Below, piece by piece: positions 44,101 through 51,855 of a stretch of 59,781 bases of DNA. Both the position numbers and the translations under genes were made by a program. The stretch lies in the NCBI GenBank assembly GCA_017621885.1, contig JAGASD010000017.1, positions 1 through 59,781 on the forward strand, given 5' to 3'. Source of the DNA: Clostridia bacterium (GTDB lineage Bacteria; Bacillota; Clostridia; Oscillospirales; Acutalibacteraceae). Under the pieces are notes generated by a model. It saw nothing but the letters and a program-made list of their open reading frames with translations, was not told the origin of the DNA and searched no databases. The first letter of the stretch is position 1. Every line of letters begins with the position of its first letter.

Positions 44101-46622
44101 ACGGTATTCCCGGTGCAGACAGCAACAGTGCAACAACAGCCGCTGCAAACTCAGTTATCACAAAAGCTCTTACAGCAAAAAATAACGGTGCGTTTGTTTA
44201 CACGGTTCTTATCGGTAATAACGAGGTAAGCGGATTTAACAAAAAGGCTTATATGGACGGTGTTTCCAGTAAATATGCCGCCGCTGCAAGTATAACCGAC
44301 CTTGGTGGTCAGAGCGTTGACGGCGTTAACTACGCAATCAGCTTGGCTACAACCACTATGAACAACTTCGTTAACTTCGGTGCAATTACTACTGAAGAGG
44401 TTTCAGCTAACGCTGCAGTTGGTCTTGATAACCTTGACGCAAACTCCTACCTTCGTCAGCAGCTTAATGATGCCTTCAAGTTCCCTGCTGATTTCAATAA
44501 GGACGAAGACCTTATAGTTGAGCTTATTACAGGTGAATATGACGAGGTCGGTCGATTCTCCTTCAACGAAGCTAATAAAGGCTCTAACTCAATTGATGCA
44601 CTTACAATCAAAAATGCTACAACAGTTGATGCTGCAAACAGAACCCTTACTGTTACTAAATATGACTACTCTGATGAGTATGTTGCAAGAAACAGAACGG
44701 ATAAAGACGGCAGAAAGCTTCGTGTAACATTGAAGGGTCTTCTTGCAGACGAAACCAAGAAGATTCGTAACACATCTATCAATAACCTTGATACAACCGG
44801 TATATATAAGACTCAGACAAATATGAACAACAATGAAGAGTTCAAGATGTTGCCTACCTCATACTTCAACATCCCCGAGTATACCTACGTTCTTGACTAC
44901 GGTCTTCCTATGTATGACTCTGCTGTTAACGGTACACTTAAATCAGTTAGTGCGGACCTTTCGGCACAACGCGATGTAAATGGTAATCTTGCATACAAAG
45001 ACATTTCTTCAAACGGACTTGTTGAAATCACAGAAGATAAGCTTGACCTTATTTACAGATCAACCCCCACAAACTTCGCTGACTCAGGCTACTGCTTAAT
45101 TCAGCGTGATAACGGTCAGTATGACTGGTTCGAAATTAAGGTTGTTCCCGCTTCAAACGTTCTTTTTGAAGAGGATTACGTGGTAGATAAGGAAGGCGCT
45201 GAAGGTGTAGCCTGGGAAAGCTTAGGCAGCCCCAAAGAAACCTATCAGTCAATCACAGACGATAGTAGTGATGTTTACGGTTATGATGAAAAATATGAAA
45301 CAGCCGAGCATAACTTTTCAAACAACACAGCTTCAAAGGTTTCGGTATCTTCATCTTCGACACTTAATCGCAGTGTTCCCAAGACCTTTGATTTCGTAGG
45401 CGAAGGCTTCGACCTTATTTCTGCTTGCGGTGAAAACACAGGTATGCTGGCAGTTACTGTTAAGGATAAAGAGACAGGCGAGCTTGTAAAGGGCTACCTT
45501 GTTGACACTTACTATAGTGGTGATATTAAAAACAGTGAAGGTCTTATTTGTCAGACACCCATTGTAAAGTTCAAGGGTGACCACAACACATACACAGTTG
45601 AGGTTAACGCACTTTACCTTTCAACTGCAAGCGCTCTTGCAAAGAGCATTACAGGTACTAACCTTGCAAACGGTAAGCTCGGTGCTACAACAGCAACCGC
45701 AACTGCAGATGCAAAGGCACTTCTTGCAGAGCTCGGTATGAACGAGCTTGCAAACTCAGACCTTGAGCTTGTATGGTTCGATGATAACTCCGTTCTTAAC
45801 GGCGGTACAGGTGCTGTAGGCAACGTTAAGACAAACAGAGCAGGTGAAACAACTAAGTCTCTTGATTGTTACATTGACGGCTTCCGTATTTATTATCCCA
45901 TGTCTTCTGAAAAAGTTGATTATATTGCAAGTGAGCAGAAAGCAACATACCATAACGTAATCGCTTGCATCAACGATAATCACATCGGTACAGATAACAC
46001 TGAACTTGACGGTATTGCTTACGTTGAAACTCAGCCCGGCGAAGATGAAAAACTTACCTTTGCAAACTATGAGAGCTTCGGTCCTCAGAATGAGTTCTAT
46101 CTCAAGGCAAATGCTTCAGCTGAAAATGCACTTGTTCTTAAAGCTCAGCTTGCACCCGGTTCAAGAGTTCAGTTGGGTCTCAGAGCTGTTACAGGTTCTG
46201 CAACAGTAAAAATCGGCGCAACAGACTTCCAGATCAATAGCGCAACCGAAATGTACTATGATGTTACTGACTGTATAGATATTGATGAATACGGGGTTGC
46301 AACTCTTACTATTCAGAATACAGGCTCAGGCATTCTTGCTGTTAATAACGTTAAGTTAACAGGCGACGCTACAATGGGAATTGTTACTGAAGAGGATATG
46401 CAGGATGCCAAAGAGTATATGATGGCTGCTCCCGTAAGAGCAACCGTTGTAAACGGTGTTGTTACACCCGTTGAAGATGATGCAGACGTTGATAACAACA
46501 CAACCATTCCCGGTGGCGACGTTATAAATAAAGCTCCCTCATTCGTTCAGGAGCTTCTTGCTAAACTTTTTGATATTCTTTCTCAAATCTTTACATTTTT
46601 ACCTGTAGGGGAGGTTTTATAA
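41103..46622 (+). CDS. Giant exported von Willebrand factor A protein
   Basis: An 1839-residue surface or secreted protein. A signal peptide (RKSKRIISLLLTAIMVATTF) is followed by a repeat-like beta-rich region to about 430 that may be a propeller. Next come a Tyr-rich region, a vWA domain from about 720 to 1090 with MIDAS motif DTSSS starting at Asp726 and a later metal-site Asp1000 in FLSDGIPG, and further beta domains. It ends PSFVQELLAKLFDILSQIFTFLP, an amphipathic aromatic helix with no LPxTG motif. vWA domains usually bind ligands through a metal ion, so adhesion is likely. I start at ATG 41103, about 9 nt after GGAGG. The stop directly abuts the next ATG. Confidence 0.88.
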   Translation: MRKSKRIISLLLTAIMVATTFVVAIPTLLVDADAATTIDGITQERVVGTDGSYKSTYDNYAAMYLNGASSPTNIVIPGLNAAQDYVIQGVTYYPERDWMLVTAYHNDGTESSKIFALDAATGEFVAMFSFLNVDGTVNMDHGGGIAVSEHNIYYSCGDKDRKIAYAPLDALRNAPLDQHTVIQLVAERDFVEIGSVSYDSKTAYSAYVCYDQGVLWMGNFYDLGAKLLGITIAAADYNAPSNNQYNSMIFGYELSGNSSAEEWANLVGATGKDCQGNPSYAIGLDNALKDIQYAVVDNGKLYLSRSYGSGAGNSINFGFGDRSFLTVADIDLSQPGDTPVTISTESTGSLDKTVMAYDIDDYDNYAMMPMSEGLCVVNNKIFVTFEGASNKYMNESSGLTSIGNCTKPVDVVWELDPYELMEITVAEPEKSIYYEKLYSLADIKDGEEYIIVHESNKKDPVTQKNYLYAFNADGNFSGHKLSKSSTDVVKGYDGMIGHPISYYSFEKGVYDEDILYLEHPEQDDIESIRWTITKIGDGKYSIKSTETYFANCDSFYFDGSKITMAPSNATYLNNMQIAQLENSSGYFYFSNDGRYFLWCNDGENATYNTKANAYYTANASNPIFDGVTEIPGTFHCDALNGTTSNILGGQIDTSDDDVQYEENAFQIYRRVVDEAASTYESRVYTDLQAELQEDGTYDVTLETFAISPNHYQYKGERPTDYIIVADTSSSMASKGSTGINEYTGSLSVSSMSLEANTSDDNGTGVSGYGFTNPDEDIYLKHTDGKYYKLYMAVNTTELNKFIGMITSMRQKYYAYYIADDGLYYCIQDHAVNPIGRTYTEWKAWVDSGENESDYSTKTSNSNRRKEDIYVGYHYRFDDVNSSYTDEHVRLDTLKTAISNLATQIAAQNSGNRIALVQYGADANSGFITKSGSLSTNDYANAFWATGTVDQLKPYIDNLTTSAQTNNAGIEFDYVNALIANSGYSYKEDGTRNVAVIFLSDGIPGADSNSATTAAANSVITKALTAKNNGAFVYTVLIGNNEVSGFNKKAYMDGVSSKYAAAASITDLGGQSVDGVNYAISLATTTMNNFVNFGAITTEEVSANAAVGLDNLDANSYLRQQLNDAFKFPADFNKDEDLIVELITGEYDEVGRFSFNEANKGSNSIDALTIKNATTVDAANRTLTVTKYDYSDEYVARNRTDKDGRKLRVTLKGLLADETKKIRNTSINNLDTTGIYKTQTNMNNNEEFKMLPTSYFNIPEYTYVLDYGLPMYDSAVNGTLKSVSADLSAQRDVNGNLAYKDISSNGLVEITEDKLDLIYRSTPTNFADSGYCLIQRDNGQYDWFEIKVVPASNVLFEEDYVVDKEGAEGVAWESLGSPKETYQSITDDSSDVYGYDEKYETAEHNFSNNTASKVSVSSSSTLNRSVPKTFDFVGEGFDLISACGENTGMLAVTVKDKETGELVKGYLVDTYYSGDIKNSEGLICQTPIVKFKGDHNTYTVEVNALYLSTASALAKSITGTNLANGKLGATTATATADAKALLAELGMNELANSDLELVWFDDNSVLNGGTGAVGNVKTNRAGETTKSLDCYIDGFRIYYPMSSEKVDYIASEQKATYHNVIACINDNHIGTDNTELDGIAYVETQPGEDEKLTFANYESFGPQNEFYLKANASAENALVLKAQLAPGSRVQLGLRAVTGSATVKIGATDFQINSATEMYYDVTDCIDIDEYGVATLTIQNTGSGILAVNNVKLTGDATMGIVTEEDMQDAKEYMMAAPVRATVVNGVVTPVEDDADVDNNTTIPGGDVINKAPSFVQELLAKLFDILSQIFTFLPVGEVL

Positions 46623-46862
46623 ATGAATATGTACATTAAGCCAAGTGCAATGTTTATTACAGCAGCCGGTACAGGTAGCCTTGGTGCATCCTGCACAACT
46701 TCAAAAGATGACCTTGATCTTTTAAAAGATGTTTTCGGTATTGACAACTGGGACACAGCTTTTGCAACAGGTGAGGGCTGTCAGGTAGAATATCCCATTG
46801 AAGAATACTGTAAATTCACATCTGTTGAAAACGGTGCAACTTCAAAAATTCTTGGAAGCTGA
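46623..46862 (+). CDS. 79-residue cysteine-containing ORF behind the vWA protein
   Basis: Starts at the base after the vWA stop codon and has its own GGGGAGG 8 nt upstream, so it is very probably translated. Three cysteines (24, 53, 63), a hydrophobic start (MYIKPSAMFITAAGTGSLGAS) and an acidic centre are visible. There is no clear signal peptide. I do not recognise the family. Possible roles are a small partner of the surface protein or a peptide precursor, but no modifying enzyme lies nearby. A perfect terminator follows. Confidence 0.7.
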   Translation: MNMYIKPSAMFITAAGTGSLGASCTTSKDDLDLLKDVFGIDNWDTAFATGEGCQVEYPIEEYCKFTSVENGATSKILGS

Positions 46863-46882
46863 TAAAGCTTGACATAAAGATG

Positions 46883-46920
46883 CCACCCGGAATCAGAAAT
46901 GATTCCGGGTGGTGTTTTTT
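46883..46920 (+). terminator. Terminator after the vWA / 79-residue unit
   Basis: CCACCCGGAATC pairs perfectly with GATTCCGGGTGG around a 6-nt loop, followed by TG and six T. Confidence 0.92.
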
Positions 46921-46935
46921 GTAGGATTAATGTAT

Positions 46936-47499
46936 TTAATCTATATCTTTAAAATCTGTTACGTCGATAATTTCAGGTGCATCCTCAAGGTCAATTATTT
47001 CTGTTTCAACAACGTCTTTTGTTTCGTTATTTTTCTTTTTAGAGGTGATTTGCGAAATTATAAGAACAAGCCCTAAAACCAAAAGAACTGCGCCTGTAAT
47101 TGACGTTACGGCGGTTGCAAATTTAAAGGGCGCAATAATAATTGCAACAGCGCATATTATCATAAGAACAGCTGATATTTTGTTTGAAAGCTTTTTCTTG
47201 TTTTTAAGTGAAAAAATTGCATATCCGAGAACTATCAAGCCAATGATAAACGGAAATACGGAAAGAAGTGTTTTGGGATGAAGAAAAAGGATTATCGCAA
47301 GAATAATTACAAACACACCGGATACAACAGAACCGCTTGTTATCCTCGATATACCCTTTATAAGCATCGTTATGCCTAAGATAAAGCAAACGGTAACCAA
47401 CGATGTTTCGGGGAATATAAGAAGAATAAGTCCCGACAGAGCGATGATAAGGTTTGTCGCAAAACGGATTATTGAAACGGGGAGTTTAAGCTTTTTCAT
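46936..47499 (-). CDS. DUF308/HdeD-like membrane protein
   Basis: A 187-residue protein with about six hydrophobic helices in three pairs, the DUF308/HdeD pattern, and a charged tail (ETEIIDLEDAPEIIDVTDF). HdeD-type proteins are linked to acid stress in enterobacteria, but this gives no specific role here. I start at ATG 47499 because AAGGAG lies 6 nt before it; the ATG at 47514 has none. It overlaps the symporter gene by 14 nt, so it is translationally coupled to it. Confidence 0.82.
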   Translation of the reverse strand: MKKLKLPVSIIRFATNLIIALSGLILLIFPETSLVTVCFILGITMLIKGISRITSGSVVSGVFVIILAIILFLHPKTLLSVFPFIIGLIVLGYAIFSLKNKKKLSNKISAVLMIICAVAIIIAPFKFATAVTSITGAVLLVLGLVLIISQITSKKKNNETKDVVETEIIDLEDAPEIIDVTDFKDID

Positions 47500-48886
47500 T
47501 TTCTGCTCCTTCATTCTTTTTGTTTAATTGGGCGGTTATGCTTTCCATATACTCGCCGTGAAGCTTGAATTTTGTTGAGAAGATTATAAGTGACAATATA
47601 ATGAGTATTGCGGGAATAACAAGCATCATAAGGCTTATTGCCGATTTTGCACTTTCCGGATTTTTGCTGTGAAGATTGCCGTCATAATTTGAAATGTTAA
47701 GTCCGGCAAAAAGAATAATTGTCTGAATAGTGTATGCCATTTTCTGCAAGAAGCCCTTCATTGAGAAAATGATTGATTCTGAACGGAACCCAAGCTTTAC
47801 CTCACCGTAGTCAACAATATCCGCAAGGAAAACTGTCTGTGCAACAAACATTGAAGCAATACCAATTGAAGCTGCAAGGTAACAGAAGTTCATTGCCATA
47901 TATAAGCTTGCCGTTTTAAATGAAATAAACATACCAAAGAAACCGAGTATTGTCATTATAAGTGAGAATTGATACGTTCGGCGGCGAGACGTATATTTTG
48001 TCATAATAGGAACAACGAGAAGACCTAAAACTGAGCCTATCGCACCAATGGTGCTGAATGCACTTTGCTTTGACGGGTCACCTGCAACAACGTCAAAGAA
48101 ATAAACTGCAACGCCCGAAACCATATACCAGCCTGCATTTGAAAGCATTGCAAAAAGCATAAATACCAAAAGCTGGTCGTTAGTTTTTGCAATCTGAAAC
48201 ATCTTTTTAAATGTGAATTTTTCTTTAGGCTTTATAACGTGTTTTTCCTTTGTTCTTGCAACAGAGATGCTTGCAAAGCCCACAAGCGCCACAGCGCAGA
48301 TTGTAGCCCATATACTATAGCCGCGCGCATCCCACATTTTATTGCCCTCTGCATCAACTGTTGCGCTGAGAAGAGGTATAAATACGGGGGTAAGTATTGA
48401 AACGATTCCCTGACCGAGTCCCGAAAAAGCACGGGCAATTGTGGCAATAATGTTTCTTTCACCGGGATCATTTGTGAATGACGGCACCATTGACCAATAG
48501 GGGATATCTGCCATAGTATTTGTCATACCCCAGAAAACGTAAAGCACAGCTGTGTAGATGTGCAGGGGAATACCTCCGATTTCAAGACCGGGGTTTGTGA
48601 ACAAAAGTGAAAGCACAATTGCATTGCAGGTTGTACCGATAAGAATCCACGGGCGGTATTTACCCATTTTCGTGTTTGTGTTATCGACGATTGTGCCCAT
48701 CATAGGGTCGTTTATTCCGTCCCATATTCTTGCTAAAGGGGTTATAAGCAACAAAAACGAGCTTTTTAACTGAAGAATATCAGTCATATACTTTGCAAGG
48801 TATGAGTAAAACATACCGTAGCTAAGGTCGAGACCCAGAGCACCTATACCGTATGAAAACTTACCTTTTAAAAATCCTTTTTTCAT
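47486..48886 (-). CDS. GPH-family sugar:cation symporter
   Basis: A 466-residue major-facilitator protein of the glycoside-pentoside-hexuronide type, importing a sugar or glycoside with Na+ or H+. It shows about 12 hydrophobic helices and the family features ARIWDGINDPMMGTIVDNT and MGKYRPWILIG near the N terminus. The substrate is not predictable, but the intracellular mannosidase, GH4 and GH109-like enzymes need such an importer. The -35 box of its promoter overlaps a GGTTGCAAA motif that recurs upstream of the nearby Xre regulator gene. Confidence 0.9.
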   Translation of the reverse strand: MKKGFLKGKFSYGIGALGLDLSYGMFYSYLAKYMTDILQLKSSFLLLITPLARIWDGINDPMMGTIVDNTNTKMGKYRPWILIGTTCNAIVLSLLFTNPGLEIGGIPLHIYTAVLYVFWGMTNTMADIPYWSMVPSFTNDPGERNIIATIARAFSGLGQGIVSILTPVFIPLLSATVDAEGNKMWDARGYSIWATICAVALVGFASISVARTKEKHVIKPKEKFTFKKMFQIAKTNDQLLVFMLFAMLSNAGWYMVSGVAVYFFDVVAGDPSKQSAFSTIGAIGSVLGLLVVPIMTKYTSRRRTYQFSLIMTILGFFGMFISFKTASLYMAMNFCYLAASIGIASMFVAQTVFLADIVDYGEVKLGFRSESIIFSMKGFLQKMAYTIQTIILFAGLNISNYDGNLHSKNPESAKSAISLMMLVIPAILIILSLIIFSTKFKLHGEYMESITAQLNKKNEGAENEKA

Positions 48887-48917
48887 AATCTCACCTGATA
48901 ATAATGTTTATATACTC

Positions 48918-48947
48918 ATTATATCATAAGGTGGGATTTTTGCAACC
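48918..48947 (-). promoter_or_regulatory. Symporter promoter with overlapping GGTTGCAAA motif
   Basis: On the - strand: TTGCAA (48945-48940), a 16-nt spacer and TATAAT (48923-48918). The -35 box lies inside GGTTGCAAA (48947-48939), the motif repeated at 49972-50043. Confidence 0.6.
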
Positions 48948-48948
48948 T

Positions 48949-49896
48949 TCAGGCGGCATCAACGGAGACGTTATTTTCGCCCATCCATTCTAAAAGAATT
49001 TCGGGAGTCGAGAAAATTTCATCAAGCTTGTTTATGAAGGGAACAACGTCTCCGAAATCAAGAGCTCTGTGGTCAAAGCAAATTGTAATCGGAAGAACCT
49101 TGCCGACTTCAACGTGAGAATCTCCCTTTTCATTTTTTCTTATAACCGGTTTTTCGCAAACAGAACCAACGGCAAATGCAGTTATTTGCGGCGGTATTAT
49201 TTCAATAAGCGCAGGCGCACCGTGTTCACTTCTGCAAACAGAGCCGATGTTTGAAATTGTAACCGTGCCTTGCTCAAGATCCTTGTAGGTAAGTCGGTCG
49301 CGCTCGGGTATTTTAAGGTATTCCGCCTTTGCTTTTCTATTTAAAGTCTTTACCTTGTGTTTGCCCGTTTTCGAACCGATAAGACGGTAGAAGGCTTTTC
49401 TGAATTCACCCTTAAAAAGACCTTTGATTGTATCTCTGAAGGATACCTCAAACATAGCCTCGTCAAGGTTTGTGTTAAGTGCTCTGCGCCGCACGTCGTT
49501 AATATAAAATTTCATTTCATCAAGCGTTTTGTTGCCGAAATCTTTCAGATTTACCGTCATCATTTTGCCGTTAGGTAAAATCATCGGCATTGAAATATCT
49601 ATCTCTTTGATAGTATCAATTCTGCCGCGCACAAGCTTTTTGTTGAAATCGATGTGTGCATTCATCTGAGGCGCTGCTTTCAATCCCTCTGTGATTATTT
49701 TTAAAGTAAGTATATTTAAAGATACTCTCTCAGATTTATTTTTTTTTGAATTAAGAAGCGAGAATACCGATAAAAAATCAGAAGCATCAGCTTCATATAA
49801 ATATGATACGTGCGGTATGTCGTGCCAGCTCTGGCTTGTCATGTTAGCAACAATTTTTCTCTGAATTCCGAAATGTTCTGTATTTGTAACAGTCAT
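48949..49896 (-). CDS. Stand-alone E2-type acyltransferase domain protein
   Basis: A 315-residue protein with the catalytic fold of 2-oxoacid dehydrogenase E2 subunits and chloramphenicol acetyltransferase. His276 in FDHRALDFGD fits the HxxxD active site, and GTVTISNIGS is the conserved E2 segment. There is no lipoyl domain or E1/E3-binding domain, and no E1 or E3 gene nearby, so it is not an ordinary dehydrogenase component. It may acylate another acceptor. I start at ATG 49896 after AAGGAG; the longer frame to 50088 runs into the regulator intergenic region. It is divergent from the Xre gene. Confidence 0.82.
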   Translation of the reverse strand: MTVTNTEHFGIQRKIVANMTSQSWHDIPHVSYLYEADASDFLSVFSLLNSKKNKSERVSLNILTLKIITEGLKAAPQMNAHIDFNKKLVRGRIDTIKEIDISMPMILPNGKMMTVNLKDFGNKTLDEMKFYINDVRRRALNTNLDEAMFEVSFRDTIKGLFKGEFRKAFYRLIGSKTGKHKVKTLNRKAKAEYLKIPERDRLTYKDLEQGTVTISNIGSVCRSEHGAPALIEIIPPQITAFAVGSVCEKPVIRKNEKGDSHVEVGKVLPITICFDHRALDFGDVVPFINKLDEIFSTPEILLEWMGENNVSVDAA

Positions 49897-49971
49897 AATT
49901 ATTTCTCCTTTTAAGTACGTTTTTTCTGCCGCATTGATCTTTTGGCAGCTATATCTTACAAAAAAAGAGGC

Positions 49972-50043
49972 GGTTGCACTACCATATATTGGTTGCAAAT
50001 GTAAAAAAACAAGGAAATTATTGGTTGCAAAAAGCGGTTGCGC
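49972..50043. promoter_or_regulatory. Four GGTTGC motifs between acyltransferase and Xre genes
   Basis: GGTTGC starts at 49972, 49991, 50023 and 50036, the second and third within TTGGTTGCAAA. All are in the same direction. They lie between divergent promoters next to a helix-turn-helix gene, which is where operators would be expected. Confidence 0.5.
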
Positions 50044-50072
50044 CCTTATTTTTAGCAGTTTTTTCAAAAAAC

Positions 50073-50101
50073 TTGCCAAATTCTTCAAAATATATTATTA
50101 T
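50073..50101 (+). promoter_or_regulatory. Xre regulator promoter
   Basis: TTGCCA at 50073-50078, a 17-nt spacer and TATTAT at 50096-50101, about 30 nt before the start codon and just downstream of the GGTTGC motif cluster. Confidence 0.6.
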
Positions 50102-50129
50102 TTAATAAAGATTTTTTCAGGAGAGATTT

Positions 50130-50780
50130 ATGGATAATAACTTAGGTTTAAAGCTTCAGGAAACAAGAAAACGTAACAAGCTTTCTCAGGAAGCGCTGGC
50201 TGAAAAATTAGGTGTGAGCCGTCAGGCAATATCTAAATGGGAAAGAGGGGAGAGTGCGCCCGACACAGAGAATCTTATTGCACTTTCAAGAATATACGGT
50301 GTAAGCATTGATGAGCTTTTGGGGAATGATTCACAACCTGCGAAGGCGGATTTGTATGAAGAGCCCGTTGATGAAATAACTCCGGAATATGATGTTCCGC
50401 AGTCGGAAGAAAAGCTTAGTTTTAAAGAAAAGCATGCCATTGAAAAGGCGAAGCCGCCGCTTTACCCAAAACTCAAATCATTCTTATTAAAAGTTCCTGT
50501 GTGGTTATTTGTTCCCATTATTTATATGGTTGCGGGTATGCTCGGAAAATTGTGGCACCCTATGTGGCTTATCTTCTTTTTTATACCTTTCTATTATCAG
50601 CTTTGCCACGCTGTCAGTGCAAAAAACAAACGCTCGTTTTTCAGACGTTTACCGATTATTCCGACTGTAATTGTAGTTTTCCTTTGCCTCGGCTTTTTTG
50701 CGGGTCTTTGGAAATATGCGTGGCTTTTATTCCTTATAATTCCCATTTATTATTGGGGCGCAAATAACGTGAAAAAATAA
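50130..50780 (+). CDS. Xre-family regulator with membrane-embedded C terminus
   Basis: A 216-residue protein. Residues 1-65 are a Cro/CI-type helix-turn-helix (LSQEALAEKLGVSRQAISKWERG), and the C-terminal half has three or four hydrophobic helices (VPVWLFVPIIYMVAGML and LLFLIIPIYYW among them). Such membrane-tethered Xre proteins often regulate neighbouring genes. Candidate operators are the GGTTGC motifs in its own upstream region and in the symporter promoter. CAGGAGAG precedes the ATG. Confidence 0.88.
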   Translation: MDNNLGLKLQETRKRNKLSQEALAEKLGVSRQAISKWERGESAPDTENLIALSRIYGVSIDELLGNDSQPAKADLYEEPVDEITPEYDVPQSEEKLSFKEKHAIEKAKPPLYPKLKSFLLKVPVWLFVPIIYMVAGMLGKLWHPMWLIFFFIPFYYQLCHAVSAKNKRSFFRRLPIIPTVIVVFLCLGFFAGLWKYAWLLFLIIPIYYWGANNVKK

Positions 50781-50782
50781 AA

Positions 50783-50823
50783 AAGAGCGGTTACTTCCGT
50801 TTTAAGGAAGCAACCGCTTTTTC
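50783..50823. terminator. Bidirectional terminator between Xre and nuclease-fold genes
   Basis: AGCGGTT-A-CTTCC pairs with GGAAG-C-AACCGCT (one internal mismatch) around a 7-nt loop, with A-rich and T-rich flanks, between convergent genes. Confidence 0.85.
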
Positions 50824-50831
50824 TGTGCCGT

Positions 50832-51731
50832 TTATTTCATTGTAATGTCCGCGTAAATGGGGTAGTGGTCAGAAACAAATCTGCCGTCGATACCTTCAGT
50901 AACAACTCTGTAGGTGTGAGCATCAAATTTATCGTTAATCATTACGTAGTCAATAACGTCATCCTTGTGCATATTAGGCTTTGTATCGTGGTATGTGCAA
51001 TAATCCATAGTGTTTTCTGCAGCGAATTTTGTGTCACGAAGAATACCTGAATTTACAAACTGATTATAGTTTTCACTATCCTGACGAACGTTCATATCAG
51101 CTGTGAAAACAACGGGAAGGTCTGTGTATTCCTTTGCTTTTTCAACAATCATATCAACGCTGTTTGCTCTTGCAGTAATGCCGATGTGGTCAAAATGGCT
51201 GTTGAGATGAACGTATTTTTCACCTGTTTCTTTGTTTTGAAGAACAACCCAGGTGCAAACTCTTCTGCAAGCGGCATCCCAACCGAACGAGGGCTTTTCG
51301 GGTGTTTCTGAAAGCCAGAACGTTCCGCTGTCACAAACGTTGTAAACGTCCTTCAAATAGAAAATGGCTGAATACTCGCCATCGTTGTTGCCGTCATCAC
51401 GGCCAACACCAACGTAAGCATACTTTTCGCCGACGGTTTCTTTAAGAGTTGCCATCCACTCGGGAGTTGCCTCCTGAACACCGATAGAATCAGCCTCGCT
51501 GTCAAGCATCGTCTGAGAAACAATATCGATACGGTCTTCCCAGGTGTCGGTGCCGACGTTTGCACAACGGATGTTAAAAGACATAATACGCATAACATTT
51601 ACCTCCTTGGGTTCAAAGCCTCTGATAACCGAATTGTCGGGTTTGTTCTGAATAATGCCGATAACCGAGGTTAAGAAGGTTATAAAAGCCATTATGATTG
51701 CGCCTAATCCGGAAATAAGCGAGCTTGTCAT
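50832..51731 (-). CDS. Membrane-anchored endonuclease/exonuclease/phosphatase-fold protein
   Basis: A 299-residue metal-dependent phosphoesterase. The fold's motifs are in order: MSFNIRC, VQEATPEW, NSHFDHIG, TADMNV and SDHYPIYADI, with the catalytic Asn, Glu, Asp and His in place. Residues 5-25 (ISGLGAIIMAFITFLTSVIGII) form a likely membrane anchor. The substrate could be nucleic acid, inositol phosphate or a phospholipid. I start at ATG 51731 (MTSSLIS), 7 nt after AGGAAG; the upstream extension is low quality. Confidence 0.85.
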   Translation of the reverse strand: MTSSLISGLGAIIMAFITFLTSVIGIIQNKPDNSVIRGFEPKEVNVMRIMSFNIRCANVGTDTWEDRIDIVSQTMLDSEADSIGVQEATPEWMATLKETVGEKYAYVGVGRDDGNNDGEYSAIFYLKDVYNVCDSGTFWLSETPEKPSFGWDAACRRVCTWVVLQNKETGEKYVHLNSHFDHIGITARANSVDMIVEKAKEYTDLPVVFTADMNVRQDSENYNQFVNSGILRDTKFAAENTMDYCTYHDTKPNMHKDDVIDYVMINDKFDAHTYRVVTEGIDGRFVSDHYPIYADITMK

Positions 51732-51803
51732 AAATATCACTTCCTGCATAATATATACATATATAATACCATAAAAAGGTAAATAGTCAATATAATGCAA
51801 ATA

Positions 51804-51838
51804 AAAACCTCTTAACGATTTTGCCGTTAAGAGGTTTT
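51804..51838. terminator. Terminator after the P-type ATPase
   Basis: CCTCTTAACG (51808-51817) pairs perfectly with CGTTAAGAGG (51825-51834) and is flanked by AAAA and TTTT, so it can act on the - strand transcript. Confidence 0.85.
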
Positions 51839-51855
51839 GCGATTTAAAGAAGTAA

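Noticed and set aside
46623-46862. Defined RiPP precursor assignment
   Set aside because: No radical SAM, lanthipeptide synthetase, protease or exporter lies next to it, and the sequence matches no precursor class I can name. It is kept as an unknown small protein.
48949-49896. Dihydrolipoamide acetyltransferase of a pyruvate dehydrogenase complex
   Set aside because: The lipoyl and peripheral-subunit-binding domains are missing and no E1 or E3 gene is nearby.
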